64,000 bases of DNA, from NCBI RefSeq assembly GCF_014279795.1, contig NZ_CP047945.1, positions 2,314,572 through 2,378,571 on the forward strand, in the 5' to 3' direction. How positions within the stretch are numbered: position 1 is the first letter of the stretch; every line of letters begins with the position of its first letter. A model generated the notes under the pieces. The model saw only the letters and a program-made list of their open reading frames with translations. It ran no database searches and was not told where the DNA came from. The position numbers and the translations under genes were made by a program. The stretch is from Synechococcus sp. PROS-7-1. GTDB lineage: Bacteria; Cyanobacteriota; Cyanobacteriia; PCC-6307; Cyanobiaceae. Shown in pieces: positions 37,129-44,576 of this stretch.

Positions 37129-38738
37129 TCGGTCGTCGCCTAGTCAAGGCAAGCGATCTGAGCGAATCGCGTGAGCAACCCGTGAGCAAAGCACTCGACA
37201 ACACGACCCCAAAACGGATCCTTGATCGCTGCGACTTACAAGGCGGCAGGGCAAACAACGCTTATGTCTTTAGAGACGGACAACGCGGCGGTCGCTGGTG
37301 CCTCTACTTCATCAACAAAGAAACAATGCAGCGCCATCGTTTTGTCTTGAAGCGGAGCAACGGTCGCCTCCCATCACCCACTCCAGACGGTCTAGATGAC
37401 GCCTTGGAACTTGCGCTGGAGAAGTTCATTGAACTGAAGGGCAAAACCGACCGAGGCGAAGCGGTACGGGCAATGACCATCGCTGAGATGGTCACTAGAT
37501 TCTTGGACAAAGAAGAGGGGCGGATCTCCAATCGCCCTCATGAGGGCATCACCGCTGCGCGTTACAGACTGCTCAGAAACCAGGCGAAGCACTTCCTGGA
37601 GTTCTGCTGCAGGAAGAACGGACCAGGGGCGAGCAAGCAGGTCCATCTCCTAAGGCGGAGTTTTCTGGAGACGTACCAGCGGTGGCGTGAAGACACGACA
37701 GGCGAGAACGACAAGCAAGGGAGAAAACTTCCTCGCCCGACAACACTCAATGCTGAGTTCTCAACGATCAGGAGGATGTTCAAGGAAGTCCCTTTACGTC
37801 ATGGATACATCACTGGCGACCAGATGCCAGAGATACCCAGAGCGAAGGTTCCGAAAGATAAGTCTCTGCGCCGATCATCACTCAGCGAAGAGGAATGGAT
37901 ACAACTCGAGAAAACATCGCGCCTCTACTGGACACAAGGAATCAGCAGGTATTCAGCGACTGGAGAACCGCTTGGGTACAAACTCATAACAAGAGGTCAA
38001 AACAAAGGAACGGAAAGCAATACGCCCATCACAAGAAACAACCTCTTTGGAGTCAACAAAGACAAGCACGCTCGCCAGTCAAAGAGGGCAACTCGACAAA
38101 AAGACCACCGCCTGATGCTGTACCTGGCGATGAGGATATCGATGGAAAGTGGCATCAGGATTGGTTCGCTTCGCCAAATGCGCTGGTCGCACATCTCAGC
38201 GAATAAAACACTTAGCAACGAAGATCAGAAAATCTGGTGCTTGATTGAAGTGCCAGCAGAAAATACAAAAACAGGACGACACTATGAACTAAGCGCGCCC
38301 TGCGCCAGACACTTAGAACACCTAAAGCGCCTGACGAAAGGCAAAGACGACGAACTTCTTTTCATCAATCTGAACAACAGGAAAGCATTATCAGATCGTA
38401 TCTGGCGCGATGGGTTACTGGAGATGCTCGTTGAAGCAGGTTTGGCGAATTGGGCAGAAGACGACAGCAACAACTGCAGGAAGGCAGAGGTGAAATCGGG
38501 AAAGTCACTGTCTTGGTATTCGTTCCGACACACTTACATCACCCTTGCGCTGGAACGAGGCGTTCCAATCGCCACCGTATGCTCCAACTGCGATACGAGC
38601 ATCCAGTACGTGCAGGAGCACTACTTCCACTATGACGCCAAGCGCGCCACTGAGGCACTCATCACAGGACGTAAACGAGTACCAAAAGGGGGGTTCAGCG
38701 CCGACTGGATGAAAGATCCCTATGTCAAAGAGGACTAG
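37122..38738 (+). CDS. Tyrosine recombinase/integrase
   Basis: 538 aa. The N-terminus is a possible arm-binding domain and a SAM-like core-binding region spans about 115-220. The catalytic domain has the first Arg in SGIRIGSLRQMRWSHI (about 350), LSWYSFRHTYITLALERG with the Arg-His pair (about 470), and the nucleophile Tyr probably in YVQEHYFHYD (about 502-506). An insertion of basic residues at about 270-325 is unusual. GTG starts are at 37122 or 37182 (in frame, SKALDNTTPKR). A TACAAT box at 37101-37106 just before the paired GTGAGCA motifs suggests integrase autoregulation. It is adjacent to the left attachment site. Confidence 0.88.
   Translation: MSIGRRLVKASDLSESREQPVSKALDNTTPKRILDRCDLQGGRANNAYVFRDGQRGGRWCLYFINKETMQRHRFVLKRSNGRLPSPTPDGLDDALELALEKFIELKGKTDRGEAVRAMTIAEMVTRFLDKEEGRISNRPHEGITAARYRLLRNQAKHFLEFCCRKNGPGASKQVHLLRRSFLETYQRWREDTTGENDKQGRKLPRPTTLNAEFSTIRRMFKEVPLRHGYITGDQMPEIPRAKVPKDKSLRRSSLSEEEWIQLEKTSRLYWTQGISRYSATGEPLGYKLITRGQNKGTESNTPITRNNLFGVNKDKHARQSKRATRQKDHRLMLYLAMRISMESGIRIGSLRQMRWSHISANKTLSNEDQKIWCLIEVPAENTKTGRHYELSAPCARHLEHLKRLTKGKDDELLFINLNNRKALSDRIWRDGLLEMLVEAGLANWAEDDSNNCRKAEVKSGKSLSWYSFRHTYITLALERGVPIATVCSNCDTSIQYVQEHYFHYDAKRATEALITGRKRVPKGGFSADWMKDPYVKED
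37171..37188 (+). repeat. GTGAGCA pair, left arm site 2
   Basis: GTGAGCA-ACCC-GTGAGCA, same 7+4+7 layout and orientation as the site at 37111. It lies inside the first codons of the integrase as called, or just upstream if translation starts at the GTG at 37182. Confidence 0.6.
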
Positions 38739-38965
38739 GGAGAGACGAGATCCAGAAGGTTTCCATCACCATCAACGATGCGGAACCGCTTTCCTGTCGC
38801 CGCTGCGCGCGCCTTGGCAGTCCTGTAGGCATCGCCTTCGTTGTGCTTCTCCTGGTAGCGATGCCATTTGCCGAACTGATCCTGGTATTGGAGGACGAAC
38901 TTCATCTGAGCGAGTGCTGGAGCGGTGAGGAGCAGGAGCAATAGGGGGAGTAGCAGGAACCTCAT
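38735..38965 (-). CDS. Small exported protein (76 aa)
   Basis: MRFLLLPLLLLLLTAPALAQ is a clear signal peptide, starting at 38965. The mature part is about 56 residues and ends GKRFRIVDGDGNLLDLVSP. This closing pattern resembles that of the neighbouring 64-aa protein (GRRTRVLGEDGEVLHEVDP), so the two may share ancestry. Convergent with the integrase (4-base overlap). Function unknown. Confidence 0.6.
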   Translation of the reverse strand: MRFLLLPLLLLLLTAPALAQMKFVLQYQDQFGKWHRYQEKHNEGDAYRTAKARAAATGKRFRIVDGDGNLLDLVSP

Positions 38966-38975
38966 CAGTCGCCCG

Positions 38976-39170
38976 TCAAGGTCTTGACTTTGATGGATCC
39001 ACTTCATGGAGGACTTCTCCGTCCTCGCCCAGGACTCGGGTCCTCCTACCAATCATCCTGGCGATCCTGTTCGCTTCTTTTGGGGCGACCTCTAACGACG
39101 GCGCTGAGGCGTGGAGGTGCCATTCTATGAAGGGATTCAGTTCTTGGACGCGGAACTGGTCTCCTGCCAT
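38976..39170 (-). CDS. Small protein (64 aa) related to the neighbouring 76-aa protein
   Basis: MAGDQFRVQELNPFIEWHLH at the start, then EANRIARMIGRRTRVLGEDGEVLHEVDP. No signal peptide. It sits 3 bases after the 60-aa gene and 10 bases before the 76-aa gene, in one apparent operon with the serine recombinase. Confidence 0.55.
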   Translation of the reverse strand: MAGDQFRVQELNPFIEWHLHASAPSLEVAPKEANRIARMIGRRTRVLGEDGEVLHEVDPSKSRP

Positions 39171-39173
39171 CCC

Positions 39174-39356
39174 TCACTCGCCCTCCAAAACTTTCTCAAC
39201 CACTGCGTCCTTCACCCTGTCCTGAAAGGTCCTGCCGTCTTGCTCAGGGGCAATCACATTCGCAGTTGATCTCAACAGGTCTGCGGTGATCTGCCTTACC
39301 TCTGGGTTGGTGAAGAGAAGGAACCCCAGACCGACTCCTATGAGGACCTTCAGCAC
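39174..39356 (-). CDS. Tiny membrane protein (60 aa)
   Basis: One N-terminal hydrophobic helix (MLKVLIGVGLGFLLF) is followed by a charged amphipathic region (ITADLLRSTANVI, then DRVKDAVVEKVLEGE). Overlaps the 3' end of the serine recombinase by 7 bases. Function unknown; small one-helix proteins of this kind are common in cyanobacterial accessory DNA. Confidence 0.55.
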   Translation of the reverse strand: MLKVLIGVGLGFLLFTNPEVRQITADLLRSTANVIAPEQDGRTFQDRVKDAVVEKVLEGE

Positions 39357-39949
39357 GACATCGCCTCCTGTTCGGCAATGATCCGACGGATCGTTGAGAG
39401 CGCCAACCCTGTCTGTTCCCTAATGGAGCGATAGGAGCAACCCTCTTCTCTTAAGCGCAGCACCAGGCGCTCCTTTGCCTGATTGGTTTTGGGGCGTCCG
39501 CCAATGCTCTGACCAGTTGCCTTCCTGTGCTCAATGCTCTCCATCACTCGGTCTCTGGTCATCTCCCGCTCTACTTCATTCAGACCAGTCAGCAGACCAA
39601 TGAGGACAGGTGCCATCTTTCCCATTGCCTTGGTATTTACCAGTCCATCCAGGGTGCGGACATGAATGCCCTTCTCCTGAAGGTCATGAAGACGATTGAT
39701 CACCTCCCGTTGCGTCCTCCCAAGTCTTGAGAGGGCAGTGATGACCAGTTCGTCGCCTTCCACCACCGCATTGAGTGCTGCCTGTAGTTGATGGCGGTCT
39801 TTCTCTGGCGTGCGAGTGCTGACGATCTCTTGGAAAACCACAGCGCACCCTGCATCCTTCAGCGACTTGACCTGGACTTCCAGACCCGCTGCCTGCTTGG
39901 TGTCGCCACCGCCGCTGGTTCTTGCGTAACCAATGCTTCGGGAAGTCAC
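39350..39949 (-). CDS. Serine recombinase (resolvase/invertase family)
   Basis: 199 aa. The catalytic domain begins SIGYARTSGGGDTKQAAGLEVQ, with the nucleophile Ser probably the one in YARTSGG. VVEGDELVITALSRLGRTQREV and MTRDRVMESIEHRKATG are family motifs. The C-terminal HTH is SYRSIREQTGLALSTIRRII. It could resolve replicated copies of the element or invert DNA. It heads the minus-strand operon with three tiny genes. Upstream lie TGGAACA repeats. Confidence 0.88.
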   Translation of the reverse strand: MTSRSIGYARTSGGGDTKQAAGLEVQVKSLKDAGCAVVFQEIVSTRTPEKDRHQLQAALNAVVEGDELVITALSRLGRTQREVINRLHDLQEKGIHVRTLDGLVNTKAMGKMAPVLIGLLTGLNEVEREMTRDRVMESIEHRKATGQSIGGRPKTNQAKERLVLRLREEGCSYRSIREQTGLALSTIRRIIAEQEAMSC

Positions 39950-40168
39950 TGTTCCAGAAAGGGTTGTTACAGAAAGAATAACAACAGAACACCATTATTG
40001 GAACACTCAGATCTCAGTTGCAGCGATTTGGGTTTGATGTTCTCGTTTCCGATCGGTTGTTGGAACACCCGAGTCCATGCGTCTTCTGCAATGACCGTAG
40101 AAATCCCCCATTCAGGGGAGGCACACTCGCACTGATGGATCCAAAATCAGGACAGGTAGAAGACCTCC
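39950..40168. promoter_or_regulatory. Divergent intergenic region with TGGAACA and other repeats
   Basis: Between the recombinase and the hsdM remnant. TGGAACA occurs on the minus strand at 39950-39956 and on the plus strand at 39999-40005 and 40061-40067. TGTTCCAGAAAG (39950-39961) and TGTTACAGAAAG (39965-39976) form a near-perfect 15-bp-spaced tandem repeat. GTTGTTA and TAACAAC (39964-39986) form an inverted repeat. It may be a recombination site or operator for the adjacent serine recombinase; inference only. Confidence 0.4.
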
Positions 40169-40525
40169 GTGACGGACTCGGCGAATAACCCTCTTGCTCA
40201 AGGCGCAGACCAAGAACCTGCTGGTCTGGATGACTTGCTGGCATCTGTCATCTCAGGAGAAGACGAGCAACCCAAAAAGCGAGGGCGAAAGAAGAAGGTC
40301 GCTGCTGCTGAACCCGAACCGACCTTCCAGATCGGTCAGAAACTGACCTTCTCCCAACTGGAGTCGTTCCTCTGGAAGAGCGCAGACATCCTGCGGGGAA
40401 GCATGGATGCGTCCGAGTTCAAGGACTACATCTTCGGGATGCTGTTCGTGAAGCGCCTGTCCGATGCCTTTGAGGAGGCACGAGAAGGAGTCATCGCCTG
40501 GTGGATGGTGATGGGCGCTTATTAG
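40169..40525 (+). pseudogene. Truncated type I restriction-modification methylase (HsdM N-terminal fragment)
   Basis: GTG start; 118 aa. After a basic linker ([13 protein letters not shown]), [40 protein letters not shown] is the HsdM N-terminal helical domain. The frame ends at residue 118 in an unrelated [12 protein letters not shown]; the catalytic methylase domain (DPPY-type motif), HsdS and HsdR are absent. It is either a decayed remnant or a free N-domain. Confidence 0.75.
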
Positions 40526-40538
40526 ATTTGATAGATAG

Positions 40539-40703
40539 TTAGTATTGAGTTTGAAGAATTTCTTTGTTGATAAATCGCCTAAGCAAAGTCCGACTGCGCA
40601 ATTTCCATTTGCAATCGCTGGGAGTTGCCCCAATCACAAATGAATAGTTGCCAGAGGGATAGCGACCTTTGATCTTGAGGTGACCATTCTTGAGAACAGT
40701 CAC
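40539..40703 (-). CDS. Possible small protein or decayed gene (54 aa from GTG)
   Basis: On the minus strand a protein-like frame is open from about 40790 to the TAA at 40539. It includes FLSEVVNTLRPYTIDGEVTV, NGHLKIKGRYPSGNY and SFVIGATPSDCKWKLRSRTL. There is no ATG; the first usable start is a GTG at 40703. The 5' part overlaps the end of the 73-aa gene in another frame. It could be the distal part of a gene disrupted by a frameshift. Confidence 0.3.
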   Translation of the reverse strand: MTVLKNGHLKIKGRYPSGNYSFVIGATPSDCKWKLRSRTLLRRFINKEILQTQY

Positions 40704-40774
40704 CTCTCCATCAATGGTGTATGGGCGAAGGGTATTGACTACTTCCGAGAGGAACCCTTTGCCATGCTTGAAGA

Positions 40775-40996
40775 TTACTCTTCTACACTGAAATAGGAGT
40801 ATTCCAACAGATCGGTATCATTATCAACACGACACTGCTGTAAGTATTTTACGGGATCTGTGACATCTGAGGGGAGGTGGATCTCGCGATATTCCGTCAC
40901 TTTGGTCCATTGGATATCACCCCCTCCCCTAGGAGTGAATGGCACATAATGAGTAAAATCGTAACTCCAGAGTTTGTAAGCAGTTTGCGCGTCCAT
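40775..40996 (-). CDS. Small hypothetical protein (73 aa)
   Basis: MDAQTAYKLWSYDFTHYVPF at the start, followed by an acidic Tyr-rich end (DTDLLEYSYFSVEE). No signal peptide or known domain. A strong promoter (TTGACG and TATAAT) lies about 135 bases upstream. Confidence 0.5.
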   Translation of the reverse strand: MDAQTAYKLWSYDFTHYVPFTPRGGGDIQWTKVTEYREIHLPSDVTDPVKYLQQCRVDNDTDLLEYSYFSVEE

Positions 40997-41394
40997 AAAT
41001 GCCTCCGTGGGCGTAGATTTGATATTGCTCTAAACCTGAGCAGGTATAGGTATTTCTAGCGGTTTTTGCCGAACAACTGAAGACTTACTCCCTAAGAACT
41101 AAGTCGCTGGGGCGTCTTTCGCTTGTGGGGTTATTATAGGGCATCCCCCCCTGACCCGTCAACCCCTTCTGGGCAAATTAGTTGAGACACAAGTAGTCAC
41201 AAGGGTTCCGATTGGGCACCCCAGATGGCGACTGAGATCCCACCGTCTCAAATCCAGAAAAGGCAAGACTCATTCCAGGGCAGTGCTTTCTGCTCTTTTA
41301 CCTAACCCTTACTGATAATCAAAGGCAATGCTTACTTGTCCAAGCATCTCAAGATCTCCCGCTAAACCCTGATAACAACGAGAGAGGAGATCTG
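40997..41394. other. Intergenic stretch inside the element
   Basis: About 400 bases with no credible gene on either strand. It contains the minus-strand promoter at 41133-41162 and C- and G-rich runs near 41145. Confidence 0.5.
41133..41162 (-). promoter_or_regulatory. Sigma-70-type promoter for the 73-aa gene
   Basis: On the minus strand TTGACG (41162-41157), an 18-base spacer, then TATAAT (41138-41133). Expected start near 41126, giving a leader of about 130 bases. Confidence 0.6.
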
Positions 41395-41640
41395 TCAGTC
41401 AATATCATGGTAATTGCCCTGGGCATCGGTATAACCTCTGAACCTGCCTCGCTTTGATGGGTTGTAGGTCCTGGAATACTCCACGGGGTATCGCTTTCCA
41501 TAGGCGTTGGTGAAGGTCCTAGCGTCCCTGCTGACACCAAGACCAACCCTTTGAGTGGTGGAGGCACCAGATTCCCTTGACGCCCCGTAGAACCGCCGTA
41601 GAAGCGTTTGGAGGTCATAAAGGACACCTTGCAAAACAAA
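41395..41640 (-). pseudogene. Frameshifted partial copy of the 134-aa gene at 42962-43366
   Basis: Bases 41404-41572 are identical to 42971-43139, and the similarity continues to 41603. At 41573 the copy has TCCC where the intact gene has GCCCC, a substitution plus a one-base loss that shifts the frame in the middle. The C-terminal frame still encodes RGFRG-like TYNPSKRGRFRGYTDAQG ending HDID, and the other frame still encodes MTSKRFYGGSTGRQG. The N-terminal 60 codons of the parent are missing. Confidence 0.82.
41404..41603. repeat. 200-bp direct repeat, left copy
   Basis: Left copy of a recent duplication; 169 bases are perfectly identical to the right copy at 42971-43139, and the whole repeat differs by one substitution and one deletion. 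Confidence 0.92.
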
Positions 41641-41677
41641 GGGACGACTATACAATTAATCTGCAACCTATCCAACG

Positions 41678-42112
41678 ATGAATTCAGGAATTAATTTTAT
41701 CGCGTTAGCAACAGCAGGTATGCTCCTTGCTTCCTGTAACGCACATGACTCCAAGACCAATGGCAGTACGTCAAATCCTGACAGTACAAATCCTCCGAAC
41801 GTCGTAAAAGTGCTGGATAGAGTCGTCTGTTCTAATAATATTACTTCATGCCCTCAGGAAGTTATCAATAAAATCTGGGGGATATGCCTCAAGAATGGTT
41901 TTTCGGAGGCAATGCCTAACCGCGAGGTGTTGTCATCTAGAGACATACAAGATCTAGTTTCAGAATCAGAAACTATTACCAAAACACGCCCAACCGACTA
42001 CCAGACAACTGATGAGAACGGAATCGTTAAAGATGTACAGGGTGAAGAGCAATACGACGAAGAAGTTACCACCAAGGGGGTATGCATTGGTTCAGAATAT
42101 ATTCTCAAATAG
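41678..42112 (+). CDS. Small lipoprotein (144 aa)
   Basis: A signal peptide with lipobox LLASC puts the lipidated Cys at about residue 19, followed by a Ser/Thr/Asn-rich linker. The mature part has Cys pairs (VVCSNNITSC, then WGICLKNG and KGVCIGS), suggesting a disulfide-bonded domain. No family recognised. It is flanked by the two copies of the 200-bp repeat, with the divergent secreted protein beside it. It may be an exclusion or surface protein, but this is not shown by sequence. Confidence 0.65.
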   Translation: MNSGINFIALATAGMLLASCNAHDSKTNGSTSNPDSTNPPNVVKVLDRVVCSNNITSCPQEVINKIWGICLKNGFSEAMPNREVLSSRDIQDLVSESETITKTRPTDYQTTDENGIVKDVQGEEQYDEEVTTKGVCIGSEYILK

Positions 42113-42181
42113 GTTTGGCAATCTTTAAATCATATAATTGATATCGCCCAATGAGTCGAGTCCTAACCGACAACCATCCAC

Positions 42182-42946
42182 CTACAAACCATTGAATTGT
42201 TCAGACTTTTTAAATTTTGAGATGACGTAGTGAGTAACAGTGAGTAACAAATTTCCGGTATATGAGAATTTTTCTCTATCGGTAGACAACCAATAAAGGG
42301 GTCTGAGAACAAATTGCCGTCTACTCGGAATTGTCCAGTCGCAATTAACTATGGTCAAGCGTTCCTTGTAATTGGAAGCATAATCTCCAGTGTATATATT
42401 AAAGAGTTTACCAGTCTTATCCACAAGTTTATTCCCATCATGGGCGGGATACATCATCCCCGTCTCTCGTTTTATGCTAGTGTCATAATAAGTTCCAGCA
42501 GGATTCCCGCCACTCTCACGAGCGCAATTAATAGAGCAATCGATGTCGACTGGATTCGGGTACTTGACACCCGATTTTCGATCCAAACATTCGTAATAGT
42601 CCTGTTGCTTAGTTCCATAAAATCTCGGATTAAGACTAGGATTATTGATATTAGTCCAGGCATCCCATTTCGCAGTTTTCAAAACACAGACAATGTCTGG
42701 AGTGGTAAAATTAATATTTCGATTGTAGACGAGATTGCGGAGGGTCTTATGCATATTTATCTGATCTGGATCACCGCTATAGGGAATAATGTAGAAGGAC
42801 CTATTACCGAGAATCAAGTTACTCTTTGAATACGAAAGAGACTGATTAGAAGGGCATACATATTCCGCCTTTACCTGAGAAACAAACGATCCGACTGCGA
42901 CCATGCAAAAAAACGTGCGTACAGTTCTAGAATTGGGCATATGCAC
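42182..42946 (-). CDS. Exported Cys/Tyr-rich protein (254 aa)
   Basis: The signal peptide ends near SQVKA. The mature chain is Tyr/Asn-rich with eight or so Cys and the repeated-looking YPNP and RFYGTKQQDYYEC segments. No known domain. The DNA is strongly AT-rich compared with the host genes, indicating recent transfer. It lies between the two 200-bp repeat copies, tail to tail with the lipoprotein gene. Confidence 0.6.
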   Translation of the reverse strand: MHMPNSRTVRTFFCMVAVGSFVSQVKAEYVCPSNQSLSYSKSNLILGNRSFYIIPYSGDPDQINMHKTLRNLVYNRNINFTTPDIVCVLKTAKWDAWTNINNPSLNPRFYGTKQQDYYECLDRKSGVKYPNPVDIDCSINCARESGGNPAGTYYDTSIKRETGMMYPAHDGNKLVDKTGKLFNIYTGDYASNYKERLTIVNCDWTIPSRRQFVLRPLYWLSTDREKFSYTGNLLLTVTHYVISKFKKSEQFNGL

Positions 42947-42961
42947 ATCGAGTGGACTTTA

Positions 42962-43366
42962 CTAGTCTAAATCATGGTAATTGCCCTGGGCATCGGTATA
43001 ACCTCTGAACCTGCCTCGCTTTGATGGGTTGTAGGTCCTGGAATACTCCACGGGGTATCGCTTTCCATAGGCGTTGGTGAAGGTCCTAGCGTCCCTGCTG
43101 ACACCAAGACCAACCCTTTGAGTGGTGGAGGCACCAGATGCCCCTTGACGCCCCGTAGAACCGCCGTAGAACCTCCTACTGGTCATGAACGAGACATCAT
43201 CAAACTTCAGACCACGTTGCTTCCTGATGCTTGTTGCCTTGGTCTTTGCCTGATCAAATCCTCTTGCTGTTCCAAGGACTGCTCGTGTCTTCTTGTTGAA
43301 GATCACGAACTCAGCATTTGGGTTGTAGTCCTCACATAGATCCAGGAACTGTTTAAAGGTAATCAT
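42962..43366 (-). CDS. Unknown basic protein (134 aa), parent of the frameshifted copy
   Basis: MITFKQFLDLCEDYNPNAEF at the N-terminus resembles short N-terminal tags seen in cyanophage-encoded small proteins (from memory). The middle is Lys/Arg-rich and the C-terminus has RVGLGVSRDARTFTNAYG and YNPSKRGRFRGYTDAQG, then NYHDLD. Overlaps the 49-aa gene by 4 bases (ATGA). Last gene of a five-gene operon. Confidence 0.6.
   Translation of the reverse strand: MITFKQFLDLCEDYNPNAEFVIFNKKTRAVLGTARGFDQAKTKATSIRKQRGLKFDDVSFMTSRRFYGGSTGRQGASGASTTQRVGLGVSRDARTFTNAYGKRYPVEYSRTYNPSKRGRFRGYTDAQGNYHDLD
42971..43171. repeat. 201-bp direct repeat, right copy
   Basis: Right copy, lying within the intact 134-aa gene. 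The two copies flank the lipoprotein and secreted-protein genes in the same orientation and could recombine to delete them. Confidence 0.92.
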
Positions 43367-43512
43367 AGTGGCAACTTCTTATTCGCTTTTGCTAACTTCT
43401 CATGTGATGCAGTGACTGCATCTAGATAACCAAAGAAGTCGTAAAAATCAGTTTTCGTGAGGATCACTTTGATCCTGTCTTCAATTGATTTAGGGATGTT
43501 CCTTTGTGCCAT
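43363..43512 (-). CDS. Very small protein (49 aa) in the overlapping operon
   Basis: Starts MAQRNIPKSIEDRIKVILTK and ends HEKLAKANKKLPL. Its ATG (43512) lies within the end of the 107-aa gene (23-base overlap) and its TGA overlaps the ATG of the 134-aa gene. The perfect spacing and helical, protein-like composition support a real gene. No family recognised. Confidence 0.6.
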   Translation of the reverse strand: MAQRNIPKSIEDRIKVILTKTDFYDFFGYLDAVTASHEKLAKANKKLPL

Positions 43513-43813
43513 TTCTGTTCTTCCTGTCGTAGCATTCCATAACCTTTTTCACTGCTTTACGCTTTCTGCTTTCAAATACCCTTATTCCTTCTTGCGGATT
43601 GTGAGGATTGGGGTAATACCTTGACCGACCATGCTTTCTTGGGTCAATCGCTCGTGGATTGATCTGATCCCAATTTTGCAACTCAGGGTCATCCTCTAGA
43701 TCTTGAATGTAAGAACCATCTTTGATCTTGTCCCTAAGCGTTTTGATGATCCCACGATCCTCTAAGTATGCCTTGTACAAGGTCTTTATGAAATCACTGT
43801 ATGTGTAACTCAT
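43490..43813 (-). CDS. Unknown small protein (107 aa)
   Basis: MSYTYSDFIKTLYKAYLEDRG, then an acidic segment and a basic C-terminus (SRYYPNPHNPQEGIRVFESR). Cytoplasmic and without a recognisable domain. ATGA overlap with the upstream 76-aa gene. Confidence 0.6.
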   Translation of the reverse strand: MSYTYSDFIKTLYKAYLEDRGIIKTLRDKIKDGSYIQDLEDDPELQNWDQINPRAIDPRKHGRSRYYPNPHNPQEGIRVFESRKRKAVKKVMECYDRKNRNGTKEHP

Positions 43814-44040
43814 TTGCTTACTCTTCCAATTCCAAGAACGTGGATTAGGTTCTGCTCGTAATCTTTGTACTCAACCTGGAACAGTTCCATCTTGAGTTTT
43901 GCGATCTCATCGCAGATGTAGTTGTAAGTGTCTCTGTTGTCAGGTGTTGGTCTGCCAGCAGTGTCTCTATCAACCCTATCTCTCTTCTTGATTAGATGAT
44001 TGATTAACTGTTCCTTCTTCTCACGTTCTGCATTATTCAT
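43810..44040 (-). CDS. Unknown small coiled-coil protein (76 aa)
   Basis: Highly charged and helical (NAEREKKEQLINHLIKKRDR, then YICDEIAKLKMELFQVEYKD). No known domain; perhaps a DNA- or protein-binding accessory factor. Five bases after the stop of the operon's first gene. Confidence 0.55.
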   Translation of the reverse strand: MNNAEREKKEQLINHLIKKRDRVDRDTAGRPTPDNRDTYNYICDEIAKLKMELFQVEYKDYEQNLIHVLGIGRVSK

Positions 44041-44045
44041 TTTTT

Positions 44046-44276
44046 CTAGATCTTGTGTTTTTGTTGTGGGAAGATAAGTTCATCAACGATCTGAAGCATT
44101 CTTTTATAAGAAGCAGACCTTCCAAGACCAAAGTGCTTCATGACCCGTTGCTCTTTTCGCATTAGGTCTTGTTCATCTTCCTTGAATGACAGATGAACCT
44201 TGTGGGACATCTTGGGCACAAAGGTGTGCTCATTCTTTTCACATTTAATTTGATCATAAAGTGTGGAATTTCTCAT
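44046..44276 (-). CDS. Unknown small protein, first gene of the element's minus operon (76 aa)
   Basis: Start at 44276 (MRNSTLYDQIKCEKNEHTF) is preceded by a GAAGGAAAG ribosome-binding run; an upstream ATG at 44339 is less likely. C-terminal QRVMKHFGLGRSASYKRMLQIVDELI could be a helix-turn-helix or ribbon-helix-helix-like segment, so a regulatory role is possible. Transcribed from the promoter at 44434-44462. Confidence 0.55.
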   Translation of the reverse strand: MRNSTLYDQIKCEKNEHTFVPKMSHKVHLSFKEDEQDLMRKEQRVMKHFGLGRSASYKRMLQIVDELIFPQQKHKI

Positions 44277-44433
44277 TTCAGTCTTTCCTTCAGTCCTGTG
44301 TTGAGTGCCTAAGGGCACATGCTCTGAACTATTTATCAAACTTTTTTAATGCTACGCGGAACCCTTGAGCGCCCCAGAAGAACTCTAAATACCCTAAAGA
44401 ACTACAAGTTGTGTTTCATCGGTCTTACCGATA

Positions 44434-44462
44434 TTTATACACGATTTTCTCTAGTTTGTCAA
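44434..44462 (-). promoter_or_regulatory. Near-consensus promoter of the small-protein operon
   Basis: Minus strand TTGACA (44462-44457), 17-base spacer, TATAAA (44439-44434). Expected transcription start about 44427 and a leader of about 150 bases before the first ATG. One of the best sigma-70 matches seen in the window. Confidence 0.75.
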
Positions 44463-44514
44463 GAACTGTGTGAAATAGGTGATACCTAACATCCACAGTC
44501 CCTTGGGAAAGTGC

Positions 44515-44544
44515 TTGACAACTAGCAGAACTTAGTGTTACAAT
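44515..44544 (+). promoter_or_regulatory. Promoter of the zinc-ribbon gene
   Basis: TTGACA (44515-44520), 18-base spacer, TACAAT (44539-44544). Start expected about 44551, 26 bases before the ATG at 44577. Divergent from the minus promoter, about 53 bases apart. Confidence 0.7.
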
Positions 44545-44576
44545 ATATCAACTAGAAGTTAGAAATACTGCTCTGT

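Noticed and set aside
37111-37188. GTGAGCA repeats as a CRISPR-like array
   Set aside because: Only two pairs here with 11-bp spacing; no repeat-spacer regularity and no cas genes.
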